Of a DNA stretch of 64,000 nt, positions 34,095-44,819 are shown one piece after another. Origin of the DNA: Anniella stebbinsi (taxonomy: Eukaryota > Chordata > Lepidosauria > Squamata > Anniellidae); NCBI GenBank assembly GCA_029215795.1, contig JARDYH010000003.1, positions 105,184,609-105,248,608 on the forward strand, read 5' to 3'. Positions within the stretch are counted from its first letter, which is position 1. Each line of letters starts with the position of its first letter. The notes under the pieces were generated by a model. That model ran no database searches and had not been told where the DNA came from. It worked only from the letters and a program-made list of their open reading frames with translations. Position numbers and translations under genes: made by a program.

Positions 34095-34475
34095 CCTATT
34101 TAAACCAGCATAGCTGCACAGTGCTGCTGCATTGTTTCTATGATGCAGCAGCCAACTCACAGACATATCAGGCTTTTACCCCCCAAACTGTTCTTTTTTG
34201 CAGCGTCATTTTACTGAGATTGTTTCTCTATTTATCAGTGGTGGCCTCGGTTTGGGTTAAGCCAGTGGGTGTTACTGGGTGCAGATCCAAATAAGCTCAG
34301 GAACGCAGGGCAAGGGGCAGGCTTGATGAACCAAATGGCAGCCAGCGCTGCGGTTTTTCTGGCCTGATAGCCTGTGCTCCCTCCTGCCATCTAAATGTAT
34401 CATTCCTGCCTCACAGAGGCAATACTGCGGGGTTTTGAGGGAATGAGCTACAAGGTGGCATAACATGGACACCCC
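34095..34475. repeat. Dispersed repeat, unit 2 of a diverged pair
   Basis: Direct-orientation relative of 32575-33012, about 1.5 kb away, with the hAT-like copy E and an L2 tail between them. It is diverged by many substitutions and indels, so the duplication is old or the two are separate insertions of one family. Confidence 0.55.
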
Positions 34476-35206
34476 TATAGACAGTTATCGACTTCTAAAT
34501 TTGCTCTAATCTACTGCGTCTTTTTCTGATACAAGGAAGGAAAGTAAGCAAGGGGAACTTTATCTCATCAAATGCCTCTGCTGCTAATTTTTGGAATGGT
34601 GGGTGCTATAAAAGGCACAGGAGTAGTTACAGTAAAAAGGTGACAATGCTAGCAGCAAATCAACAAAAGAAAATGCTAGTGGAAATGCAAGAGTTGTGGA
34701 CTCGCTTCAAATCAGCATGTAAGTATGAGATGTATTGAAGGTTTTCTACATAAAACTGGTTACAGGGATATGCTGAAGTGATAACAATTTTTTTTTAAAT
34801 TTTTTTTTACAAAACCAGAACCAAATGAATAATTTCAGTCAAAGCTAATGCTAAACCAAAACTGAACCAAAACAAAATAGTTTGATTAGTTGATTGTAAA
34901 TTGCCAGCTTGGAAAAAAAACATTATATTTTGAAAGATGGCTTAGACACATCTTAAATATGATTAGCAGCTCAAGGAAACAGCACAACGGCACCAAAGCA
35001 AAGCCCAGTTAAGTCCCCGCTATTTCAACAGGAGAGTGTGAGCCCATCCTGCACTCTCCTGTTGAAATCAATGAGATTTATATGTTTTACATTGGCTTTA
35101 TTGTGTCCAACATATTTTGAGCTACTTCTCAAGATTATTGAGATACTAGCAGATACTAACAGACAATCACTAGGAAGGTCTGTAAATCATCATCATTATC
35201 ATAATC
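34476..35206. other. No gene; perfect 17-bp hairpin
   Basis: A hairpin has arms ATTTCAACAGGAGAGTG (35022-35038) and CACTCTCCTGTTGAAAT (35052-35068) around a 13-base loop. The rest is AT-rich and unassigned. Confidence 0.6.
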
Positions 35207-35587
35207 AATTCATTAAACAAAAAACCTACAGTTTACAAAAACAATGTTAAGGCTGTACAGTTTCCAACCAAGCACCAAAAAGCAGGGAAATTGGGAGTTA
35301 AGGCTCACAACGCCACATCCTCCCTAAGGAGGCAGAAAGTGCAAGTGAAATTCTCATTCTCCCAAAGCAGATAAACCATGAGGACAGGATGGAGAATATG
35401 ATATGCAGAGGTGACTGTGGGGTTGTGGAAAACTGATCACGAACAACTTAGGGCCACCTACTTCTCTTTTTTTGTTTAGAGCAGCCCTTCCCCAACCTGG
35501 TGCCCTCCAAAGGTGTTGGACTACAACTCCCATAATTGCAAGTCAGTATGTCCCATGGTCAGGAATGCTGGGACTTGTCATCTCAAA
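35207..35587 (+). repeat. Inverted duplication, left arm
   Basis: Reverse complement of 36694-37081. By eye the arms differ at roughly seven substitutions and one 8-base indel (near 35313), about 98% identity. The arm ends inside a foldback repeat of the CCTTCCCCAAC type (35483-35587). Confidence 0.85.
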
Positions 35588-36693
35588 AATCTAGATATGC
35601 AATTTGACCTGCAGAGGTGACTGTGGGGTTGTGGGAAATGATGATGAACAACTTAGGACCAGCTACTTCTCATTTCTTAGAGCATCTCCTTATGTTGAGA
35701 GTTGCAACCCAACACATCTGACAGGCACCAGGTTGGAGAATGTTGTTCAAGAACAAGGGAAGGCAGAATGTAGATCTTCAGATGTTTTGGAATTCAACTT
35801 GTAAAAGCCCCTATCAGCATGGGCAGTTATCAGGAATGCCGCGAGTTGATGTCCAAATAATCAGGATAGATCTATTTTGTGCCCACATCTGTACTAAAGT
35901 ATGATGTTTTCCAGCATTAAGATATGTGATCAATCAAGGAACTACAAAAGAGCTGCATCACTTTAAATAAACTGTCAAAACCAAATGAAACAACAGTGAA
36001 TGAATCTTGAACACCTAATCCAGATAGCCCTTCAGACATCAACATTAGTTTTCAACACATGGCATAGGATGTCTGTTTCTTGAATATCAGATAAAGGATT
36101 TCTCTTACTTGTTCAGCAGTGTGAGATCAAAGGCAGAGCTACCACCTAATACTTTCATGCATAAGTATTATTTTAAAATTAAGTATGAATTGATTTTTGT
36201 CTTCCCCATAACACATAACATGGGAGTTACAGTGCAACTCATCTGGGGAGCACCAGGCTGGAGAAGGTTGACTCCTATACATGTCTTCTCAGAAGCCAGT
36301 GCCACTGAATTCACTAGGGATTTCTCCCAAGAGGTATAGGATTGCAAACTAATCTCATCTGAAAGGTGTTCAAGACAGCCAAACTAAACCTCTTCTGCTC
36401 CGCTGTTGCTTTGATGAGATGATGTATTGTGCAGGAATTGTGGGGAGTGAACAGTATATTTTTTATAAATACATTTTAAGAAAAAAAACATTGGTTCTTT
36501 GAAAGGCAGGATATTGACCAAAAGTTGGAAGTGCCTGGCACATGCTCTGGTTCTAGATCTGTAATGAAAAGTGCCCCTTTTGTTATCAAGAGTGCTGCTA
36601 TATGCGAGATGTGTGTGAGAGAAAAGTATTGGGCAGACCCTGTATTTGGTGAGGGTATGGAACAGCATTCCCCATCCTGCTGCCCTCCAGGTG
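35588..36693. other. Spacer of the inverted duplication
   Basis: No gene. The left ~160 bp (35596-35755) is a diverged direct relative of part of the left arm ('ctgcagaggtgactgtgggg', then 'gaacaacttagga'). Confidence 0.55.
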
Positions 36694-37081
36694 TTTGAGA
36701 TGACAAGTCCCAGCATTCCTGACCATGGGACATACTGACTTGCAATGATGGGAGTTGTAGTCCAACACCTTTGGAGGGCACCAGGTTGGAGAAGGGCTGC
36801 TCTAAACAAAAAAAGAGAAGTAGGTGGCCCTAAGTTGTTCGTGATCAGTTTTCCACAACCCCACAGTCACCTCTGCATATCATATTCTCCACCCTGTCCT
36901 CATGGTTTATCTGCTTTGGGAGAATGAGAATTTCACTTGCACTTTCTGCCTCCTTAGGGAGGATGTGGCGTTAAGGCTTGTGAGCCTTAACTCCCAATTT
37001 CCCTGCTTTTTGGTGCTTGGTTGGAATCTGTAGAGCCTTAACATTGTTTTTGTAAACCGTAGGTTTTTTGTTTAATGAATT
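36694..37081 (-). repeat. Inverted duplication, right arm
   Basis: Partner of 35207-35587. It carries a complete CCTTCCCCAAC-type foldback segment at its left end, plus 8 bases absent from the left arm. Confidence 0.85.
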
Positions 37082-37263
37082 TCATGGCTTTGTGTAACGG
37101 ATGACTGGATATTATACAGTTGACAAACAAGCCAGCGTCAGCCAGGATGTTATACCATCTTGACATCCAATATAAAATCAAAGCTAGTGTTATGTGTTGA
37201 ACTCACTTTTAACATTAATAAATCAACCAAAATACTTGCATCTCCCTCATTTTTAAAGGTAAA
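37082..37263. other. No recognised feature
   Basis: Short unassigned gap. Confidence 0.4.
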
Positions 37264-37940
37264 GAGATGAAACCTGGCATCATGGTAGTTCCTAAGTAGG
37301 GATATAGCTATGCCAAGTATGAAGCAGATCTGTTCATGCCTTGATTTTTAGGAATGTTTTAAAGTTCAAACAGAAATCTCTTTGGGGTCCAGAACCTTGA
37401 GCAGTACAAGTTTTAAAAATGAAATTAAAGATAAAGAGATGAAACTTGGCACCATGGTAGCTCTGAAGTAGGGATTTAGCCATGCCAAGTTGGAAGCAGA
37501 TCCGTTCATCCCTTGATTTTTAGAAATTTTTAAAACTTCAATTTAATTTTTTAAATTAACTAAAATGCTTACAATTCCATCATTTTTAAAGGGATGAAAC
37601 TTGACAGCATGGTAGCTCTTAAGTAGGGATTGAGCCATGCCAAGTTGGAAGCAGATCTGTTTATGCCTTGAGTTTTAGGATTTTTTTTAAACTTCAAACC
37701 CAATACTCCTCTTTGGGGTCTAGGGCCTTGAGCAGTACATTAAAAAAAAGAAAGTAAAGATGAAGAGATGAAACTTGGCACCATGGTACCTCTTAAGTAA
37801 GGCTTTAGCCATGCCAAGTTGAAAGCAGATTGGTTCATGCCTTGAATTTTAGAAAAAAAATTAAAGTCAAACTTTAAAAAAAACTATCCTAAAAATTAAG
37901 GCACAAACCGATCTGCTTCCAACTTGGCATGGCTCAATTC
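37264..37940 (+). repeat. Tandem array of ~155-175-bp units, last unit inverted
   Basis: Units begin 'gagatgaaac-tgg-a-catggtag' at about 37264, 37436, 37591 and 37765. Each carries 'agccatgccaagttggaagc' and 'ttcatgccttga'. Alternate units contain 'ctctttggggtc'. The array ends with an inverted half unit (37901-37937, 'gatctgcttccaacttggca'). There is no coding potential. Related antisense units lie at 8941-9300. Confidence 0.75.
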
Positions 37941-37954
37941 TACGGTGACCATTA

Positions 37955-38183
37955 GGGTGTGGCGTAGTGGCTAAAGTGTTGGACTGGGAGCTGGGAGATC
38001 TGGGTTCTACTCCCCACTTAGCCATGGAAACCCATTGGGTGACTTTGGGCCAGTTGCAGACTCTCAGCCCAACCCACCTCACAGGGTTGCTGTTGTGAGG
38101 ATAAAATGGAGAGGAGGAGGAGGATTATGTATGACACCTTGGGTTTCTTGGCAGAAAAAAGGTGTGATATAAATGCAATAATA
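37955..38183 (+). mobile_element. Sauria SINE (tRNA-derived)
   Basis: The head GGGTGTGGCGTAGTGGCTAA carries an A-box-like motif, and 'tgggttctactcccc' (about 38001) a B-box-like motif of an internal RNA polymerase III promoter. The body has 'ccattgggtgactttgggcc' and 'acctcacagggttgctgttg', and the tail 'ggtgtgatataaatgcaata', the 3' end that these SINEs share with Bov-B LINEs. This layout is that of the Sauria SINEs known from squamates. It is the best single taxonomic marker in the window. Confidence 0.85.
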
Positions 38184-38264
38184 TATTTTTTAAAAAACTG
38201 TCATGATTTCCCCAGATTTCTCCTGGTTTTTGTTCTAGCCTCAGTGTCAGGGGGGATTTTATGC

Positions 38265-38577
38265 AATAGTCTATAATGACCTGGAATTACACACTTTCCC
38301 TTTTAAGGCCACCGCTAGCGTGGCAGGGGGGAATGACATGCTTTCTGGAGGTGTGTCATTCTCTCCCACTGCTCCAATCAAGGTCTTAAAAGGGAAAAAC
38401 GTGTCATTCCCAGACATTATAGAAAAAGGCCTGATTGGAGCAGTGGGGTGGGGGTGAGAATGACATGCTTTCCCCTCCTCCGCTCCAATTGGGGACTTTA
38501 AGGTGGCCCCAGAAAGCCATTTTCCTGCCCCCCCACTAGGTGTCCTCTTTTTTGGTTTCCCAAATATGGTCACCCTA
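38265..38577 (-). repeat. hAT-like terminus variant with repeated interior, partial
   Basis: The right end reads CATATGGTCACCCTA-like ('atatggtcaccctactc') preceded by 'cttttttggtttcccaaata', the inverse of the start at 6977. The interior repeats 'gaatgacatgctttc' and 'ctgctccaat-agg' segments. The left boundary is not defined. Confidence 0.4.
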
Positions 38578-39310
38578 CTCAGTTCTTGCACAGGCTGCAT
38601 TTCCATCCCTAGATATTTACTCAAAAGTAAGACTCATTGAATTTCCTTGGTTCTTGAAAAGCGACACACTTGCTTTTAGATTTGCCAGTCTTAGAATTCT
38701 ATGTGTGCTATGAATGCCTGCTCTGTCCGTCCCTATAGTTTCCTGCAAGGTCCAGCCAGGGGAAGCCAGTAAATTAAACCCGGGGTGGAGGGTGGGATTC
38801 CCTCAAGTTCATCTGACAGCAGGCGCTATAGAACATGGACCTTCCAGGAGTGTTGAGGGTGGATTTCTGGCAGACCCAGCCAGGCAACTTTATGGCTTGT
38901 TAGTCCCTCCATTTGGTAGCCTGCAGAGTACTTGCCTCATAAGGCAAATGGCCACATGAGAACTGTTATTATGGCTTGCTACTTTGTTTGTCTTTAGTAG
39001 TCTGTGGTCCAGATCTCTTCAGAAGGGGGAATAGTGTTTTGTGGTTGGGGTCAGTCTAAATTATCTCTAGGGTTCCCTTACTCAGTGCCTCTGATAGCAA
39101 AGAGATTGAGGATTTTCCCCAACTCTGTGACTCTTGAAGTTACTAGGCCTGTTGAAAATAGATTTTATAACATAAGCATGAAAACAGTGAATACCCCTTT
39201 TAACTTGTTAAACCAATGAAAACATGCCACACAAGAAGTCTTAAGATATGAATGGTTTATAAAGAAAAGTAAATGCAAAAGAACATCAGATGCAGAAGTG
39301 AAATCTGAAA
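38578..39310. other. No recognised feature
   Basis: Unassigned sequence. Confidence 0.4.
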
Positions 39311-39925
39311 CATTACTACTACTAGTAGTAGTAGTAGTAGTATCCTGCCTTTTGCCCAATGCTGGGCCTCAGGGCAGCCTTACAAAACTAAAACATATAC
39401 AGCTAAAACCTATAAATAGGAATATACTATATACCATATGAAAAGGAGGACAGGGCTCATGTAACTTTAACAGTTGTAGAGAAAAAGGAATTTCAGCCAG
39501 TGTTATTTGTATGCAATTAGTTCCTGGTGAAATTCCCTCTTCATCACACCAGTTAAAGTTGCAGGGGCCCTGCCTTCTTTTGTATATGGTCACTCTAGTA
39601 TAGTGCCTGCAACTTTAACTGTTGTGATGAAGAGGGAATTTCACCAGGGACTAATTGCATACAAATGACACTGGCTGAAATTCCCTTTTCTCTACAACTG
39701 TTAAAGTTACATGTGCCCTGTCCTCCTTTTCATATGGTCAGCCTAAATATACAAAAGTTAAAAATATAATTAAATACTTTTCAATATTAAAGCATTTAAA
39801 ACATTTTAAATACATAACAATTTAAAAGTCAAAGGTATAGACAGAGGTCCAGATTATTTGCCAAAGGCCTGCTGGAACAAAAAAGGGTTTGTCTGCATCC
39901 CAAAACACATCAAGGAGGGAGCCAG
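39311..39925 (-). repeat. LINE 3' end interrupted by hAT-like copy F
   Basis: A (TAG)n microsatellite (about 39311-39342), then 'cctgccttttgcccaatgct' and A-rich sequence, resume beyond 39745 as 'aagttaaaaatataattaaa'. It continues to 'cctgctggaacaaaaaaggg' and 'agggagccagtgtag'. It has the layout of an antisense LINE 3' end, and the hAT-like copy sits within it. Confidence 0.5.
39429..39745 (+). mobile_element. hAT-like foldback dimer (copy F)
   Basis: Ends GGTCAGCCTA at the right. The left end is worn (ATACCATATGAAAAGG). Flanks AATATACT (39421-39428) and AATATACA (39746-39753) match at 7 of 8 positions. The central GGTCACTCTA-GTATAGTG junction is present. Confidence 0.78.
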
Positions 39926-41392
39926 TGTAGACTGCAAAGATTAGAAAGAAAATCCATGTGTGTACACTATGCAAAATAAACAACATCTCAACTGTTTCTA
40001 AACCTTATTAGAAAAACAGGGTGACTAGGCCGAAACCAATGTTGTAGGCCCAGAAGCACTTTGAAACGTTTCAACATTGTACTTAAAACTTAACACAGGC
40101 CCAAACTAATTAAATGAAGTGTTTGAAGCTTTCAACTTATAGCAGTATGGACCAAACTCTTAGAAAAGAGGGAAGGAGCACTGTGTGTGTATGGGGTGGG
40201 GGGGGATAGAAAGAAAGGTATAGCCACCTATTCCCAGGAGAGATCTGAAGATCAGGTTGTCATGGATCCAGAGAAACCACATCCTGCTTCACCAGAGAGC
40301 AAAAGAGCAAACTGGCCTTATGAAGATAGCCCAAAATACTCTCAGAGCCAAAGGAATGCATGTTCCAGAAGAGAAAAGAGAAACTCTTCTTCTTCTTCTT
40401 CACTCAAAAGGTCTGTGCTATAGAGGCAGCGGCCATTTCATTCACCCACCCCACATTCTAAGGCAGGAGGGAGGGGGGAGAGTGTGTCGCGTTATGAGGG
40501 AAGATGGCCGCCTCATTGACTTGAATGAGAGGTTAAAATAGTCCTTAAAAGTCAACCGAAGGGAATTTTAAAAAAACGAAAAGCTTTCCATCAACTACAG
40601 TCAAGGAGGAAGAAGACCCCACCACTGGATTAGTTAATAAGGCTCTAGAAATTATGCAAATTGAGAGCACAAAAACTCTCAACCAGGAAGTAAATTTTAC
40701 AAAAGCAGGGAGAGAGGTTTGTATTCCTTTTCTACCTTAAACTGCTCTCCTTCCCTCAATCTTTCACCAATCCTCTTGAAATTTTCAGGTAATGTAAAAC
40801 AAACATTTCTTTCTGGCACCTGTAAATGTCAGAAAGGTTGATGAAACATTTTCGATTTTATGGCTGTTAGAATGACCCCCCCCCCCATTATCACTTTAAC
40901 ATGGCGGAATGTGTTTTTTACTGATGGCCCTTAACAATGGAGGCACGGCTGTGCCTCCATTAATAAAGCGACTCACCTACATTATCTTAGTAATGAATCT
41001 CTGGTTTACTCTGTCTTTGTTATTGTTATGTGCCTTTCTTCTGAAAAACAGTTGATTCCCAGTCATTGCTAATTTGGCAGCCTTTCCACTACTTAATCAG
41101 TGGTTTTTTGGTGCTATCTAGTGGACATAGATTGAATTAACAGGCATTTTAGAAGAATATCTTTTGAGTTTTTATGCCTGCTGTTATACCCTGCCCACAT
41201 GATTCGATTTATTTTTACTCTCACAATTAACACGAGTTGTTTCATACTTTTGATGTGGGCTGGGGGCTTCCTCTGCCATGCAGTCATTTTCCGTCACTTA
41301 AATTGCAATATTGGCCACTTTCCCAATTATCAGGTCCTTTCCAGCACGGAAGCAATGTAGACTATTGATTGCACAATTGCCCCGTTGCACCT
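39926..41392. other. No gene; one short perfect hairpin
   Basis: The frames at 40187-40541 overlap each other and carry no domain. Hairpin AATGGAGGCAC (40936-40946) / GTGCCTCCATT (40951-40961). Confidence 0.5.
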
Positions 41393-42228
41393 ATTAATTT
41401 ATTTAATGAACTATTTACTTCAATAATGTATAGACTACCCTTCATCAGAAGATATCAGAGTTATGTACAAGGCATGAATAAAATGAATCATGCTAAAAAC
41501 ATTTAATCATAAAAGTAAAAAGTAATTTTATTCTTATCAGCACTTTACAAGCTAAGGTTTCCCTAATATACAATTGTCATGCAAGGTTACTCCTTTAGCC
41601 CAGTAAATAATAGGGCTAAACATTAGCAAAGCTCCCCTTTTCATAAAAGCTCACAATTTCATAATTGTCTAGCATTTTTTCAAGTATTTATTTTGCTAAA
41701 TCATTGAAGTTTATGTGCTCCCTCTGGCTAGCAATGGACCATATATATTGGTCTGCAGGTTTTATTTTTTATTTTAAGGGATGGAATAGCACTACATGGT
41801 CCCACACAGCAAGATTATCCTCTTTTTCGACATGTTTGGGTTTTTAAAAGAGACTTTGAAATCCCTTTATTATTTACCCCCACAATGTTGTTCAAAATAT
41901 AAATAACAATGTACTAAAATTCTAAATTATTAAAATAACAATAACAAAAGATAGCAGCAGCAGCTAAAATAATTGTTAAAATGCAATGTCATAAAATTAC
42001 CCAAATGCAGAGTGGAATAGAAAAGTCTTCACTCCTAATAGCTAATAAAGAAGAGGCCATGCGTATTTCTTTAGGGAGGATATTCCAAAAATTTGGGGCT
42101 ATCACAAAATACTTGACAAACTAACAGCTCTTACTAATGGACCAGAGAGGAGGGCCTTGGATGCCTTGGGTAGGTTCATATGGGTAAAGGTGGTGTTTCA
42201 GATAACCTGCTCCCAAACTGTTTAGGGC
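41393..42228 (-). repeat. L2-like LINE 3' end, old and interrupted
   Basis: An antisense tail with 'taatttatttaatgaactat' at 41393-41520, then unassigned AT-rich sequence. About 41990-42228 again resembles the L2 C-terminal region in broken frames ('tccaaaaatttggggctatc', 'gggccttggatgccttgggt'). Confidence 0.5.
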
Positions 42229-42580
42229 AGGGTTCCCCAACTTTTTGGGGCGTGTGGGCACATTTGGGCATTTGAGAAACTGCTGTGGGCACCACCAGCC
42301 ACAAAATGGCTTCCATGGAGGATGTGGCTAGTTACATAATGGCCTGTTTCAGATGACATGCTAATCAACGGAGGGGTGGGGGGAAACAATCATCCATTGT
42401 GTTGATTGTCGTGTCATCTGAATGCTGCCTCCATTGCCTAAAATGTCCGAATGCTGCCGATGAGCAACACAACGGACGATTGTTTTCCCCCCTCCGCTGA
42501 TTAGCATGTCTTCCAAGACAGGCCATTGGCTACACTGCAGACCAGGCTAGTCAAAAGTGAACTAAAGCTGTGGCAGACAG
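42229..42580. repeat. Unnamed interspersed repeat interrupted by a foldback
   Basis: 'ttccccaactttttggggcg' ... 'gcaccaccagccacaaaatg' before 42338, and possibly 'ctgcagaccaggctagtcaa' after 42527. The foldback at 42339-42527 lies between them. Confidence 0.35.
42339..42527. repeat. Foldback element of the TTCAGATGACATGCTAA family
   Basis: AATGGCCTGTTTCAGATGAC at the left pairs with 'gtcttccaagacaggccatt' at the right. An inner block 'ccattgtgttgattgtcgtg' is repeated in inverted form. Confidence 0.6.
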
Positions 42581-42870
42581 GTACGAAATAGTGAGGCAAG
42601 AGGCTGGTGGGGGTGAGGGGTCAGAGTTGGGGAAGAGGGGAACCGCAAGGTAAAGGGAGAGAAGGAAGAGCAAGACTAGAGGCTGAGAGAGAGGGGAAGA
42701 GGGGACGGAAAGAGCAAAGCTAGAGTCTAGGAAGGGGAGAAACAGTGAGCGAAAGAGGAAGGGGGAAGAACAGAGCTAGGCGGTGGAGGAGAAGGGGAAA
42801 TAGCAAGGCAAGGGGATAGATGGAAGAGAATGAACAAGGCTAGAAGCTAGGAAGGGGGACAAAGAGGGAC
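42581..42870. repeat. GA-rich degenerate minisatellite
   Basis: Loosely repeated units of about 60 bases carry 'agagcaa-gctaga-tctagg' within a purine-rich strand. The repeat is imperfect. Confidence 0.5.
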
Positions 42871-44009
42871 ACCCAAACATTTCCCAAGGTTTTTATTTAA
42901 AACATTTTTTTGAAGGGAGCAAGGAGTGGAGAGCTTTATGGGGGCCATGGGAGGTCCCTGCATGCACCACATGAGGGGGGGGGCTGATTTAAGGATTTAA
43001 AGGTTCGTACTGTCCTGCTTTGGCTGTAGCAGACTCTAGCTGCGATGAAGTCAGCAAACCTTTAAGCTTTCGGTTGGTTATCTAATGGGGTTCAGGCTAT
43101 AACAGAGGTGGTCTAAATCCAGAAAGAAGTTAAAAAACATAAGCAGTCAGCCAGATCGAGAGTGTCAAGGGTAAAAATCCACTTTGGTTGTAAGGCAACT
43201 CAGTTTTATCGAGCGTAATGCAGCTGCATGGAGAGGGTCTAACAGACAAAGAACTTCTCAACTGGCCATGGTGAAAAAGCAGGTATATTTGTACATCTTA
43301 GCATCTTAACTAATTAGCAGTTGGTAAAACTTTGAAGCAAAACAAAGATAGATCAAGGAAAACTTCTTCATTATATCTTATTAACAGGTGGCCCAGGTAG
43401 CAATGTCAGATTGACCTGGATGGTCAGGGTCTTGACAGTTAGAAATTCCAATTAAGCATTACAGCACATTCAAGCATATACAATATTCCAATCCCATCTT
43501 GCAGTTCACTTGCAAGAACCAAACTACATACAGAGAGGCCTACATACAGAGCAGGTATATCAAGGCTTGTGGCGTCACTTTCTCAAGCGTATCAAGCAAA
43601 AGCAGGAATGGTTACAATTACAAGAAAGTGGTCAAAACACAATAAATCAGCCAGGAACATTAGGCAGTCCAAAAGGTCAGGAAACAGAGCATCAATCACA
43701 GGCACAGTTCAAAAGACAGGCTAGACCAAATTGTTCCACCATTGGCTGGGTTTCTACTGAAGGATTTTAATCCCAAAGCCTACTGGACCCCACCCAGAGC
43801 TCAGATGCAGTAATCAAACCTCTTTTTCAAGACCCTTACTCCTGAGAAGTCACTTTCTCCTGAGGAGATATTTTCTTGATGTGAGGACTCCTTCACACAG
43901 GAGCTCTACTAGCCTGTCCCAGAATCATAGAATAGAACAGATAGCATTTCAGAGAAAGCTGCTTTAGTGGTCCTGGATTCTACCTAGCAACCTACGTTTG
44001 GCATCCAAG
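42871..44009. other. No recognised feature
   Basis: Unassigned sequence. The 86-residue frame at 43510-43770 has no recognisable domain. Confidence 0.45.
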
Positions 44010-44727
44010 GCTGCCTCTACAAGAGAGGTTTAAAGCTCTTTCAAGGCGCTTAAAAAAATTTACCTCTACAAGGAGGGAGCGCAAATCGGGCGTAGAGGCG
44101 CGTTATCTCTCCGATTGTGCGCATTATCGAATGCGCATTAAATAGCGAGTTTTATTTTGCGGCGGGATGTGCTGCTGCTGCTGCTCGCTCCCCCGCTCGG
44201 CTCCTGGCTTCCCTAGCCGGCTCCTCTGGCTCCATCTTTTGCCTTCCTCGCCCGCCCCCGTCCCTCAACAGACTTCCCTCCCTCCAGCGGGGGAGGGCGA
44301 AGCAGCCAGGCACGCAGGCAGGCAATGGAGCGGAGCGCTGAGGCTGCAGCCAGCGCGCGCGGGAGAGCTTCGCGTGGCCGAAGAAGGGGTCGCCCTGCCG
44401 CTCCCCCTCTCCCCGCCGCTGCCGCCCCCACCGGGAAGGAGACGCTCCCCGTCCAGCAGTGACAACTCCTCCCGGCTCCCCTGAGCGCCCCCCCACCCCC
44501 GGTTTCTTGCCTTTGCAGAGAGAAAGGCCGGCGGAGGACTCTCGCTGCCCCCTCCGCTGCTCCCCGGCCGAGATCGGCTCCTGCCTCCGGGGGTCTTGCC
44601 TCCCCTCCCCCCTCCCCTCTCCCTGCCTGCCTGCCTCTCGTGCAGAGGTATTAGGGGTAAATGCGCTTCAGGGATGAAGCGCATAATCACTTAACCAGGC
44701 GCAAAAGCGAATCCTTGTGGAGGGGGC
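44010..44727 (+). mobile_element. CpG-dense TIR element, copy 3, carrying ~470 bp of GC-rich cargo
   Basis: The left ~150 bp (GCTGCCTCTACAAG ... 'gcgagttttattttgc', to 44160) and right ~96 bp ('tgcctctcgtgcagaggtat' ... CTTGTGGAGGGGGC) match copy 1. In place of the ~93 bp central segment of copy 1 there are about 471 bp (44161-44631) of very GC-rich, CpG-dense sequence unrelated to it. The cargo has a (CTG)n start, Kozak-like ATGs and a polypyrimidine-CAG run (about 44500-44518) resembling a splice acceptor. Flanks CCAAG (44005-44009 and 44728-44732) may be a target duplication. Its source gene is not recognised. Confidence 0.75.
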
Positions 44728-44819
44728 CCAAGCCATCATGATTACATTTCCCCACATCATTAGTACCAATTGATCATGACCATTGACTTCACCCCAGCAC
44801 TAGCTACAAAGCTATCTAT

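Noticed and set aside
37955..38183. A functional tRNA gene at the A/B-box motifs
   Set aside because: Only the promoter boxes resemble a tRNA. The body and tail are those of a SINE and no cloverleaf closes.
44152..44690. Overlapping frames in the cargo of the third TIR element as a real gene
   Set aside because: Frames exist on both strands with low-complexity composition, and no protein family is recognisable. The DNA-level capture is the supportable claim.
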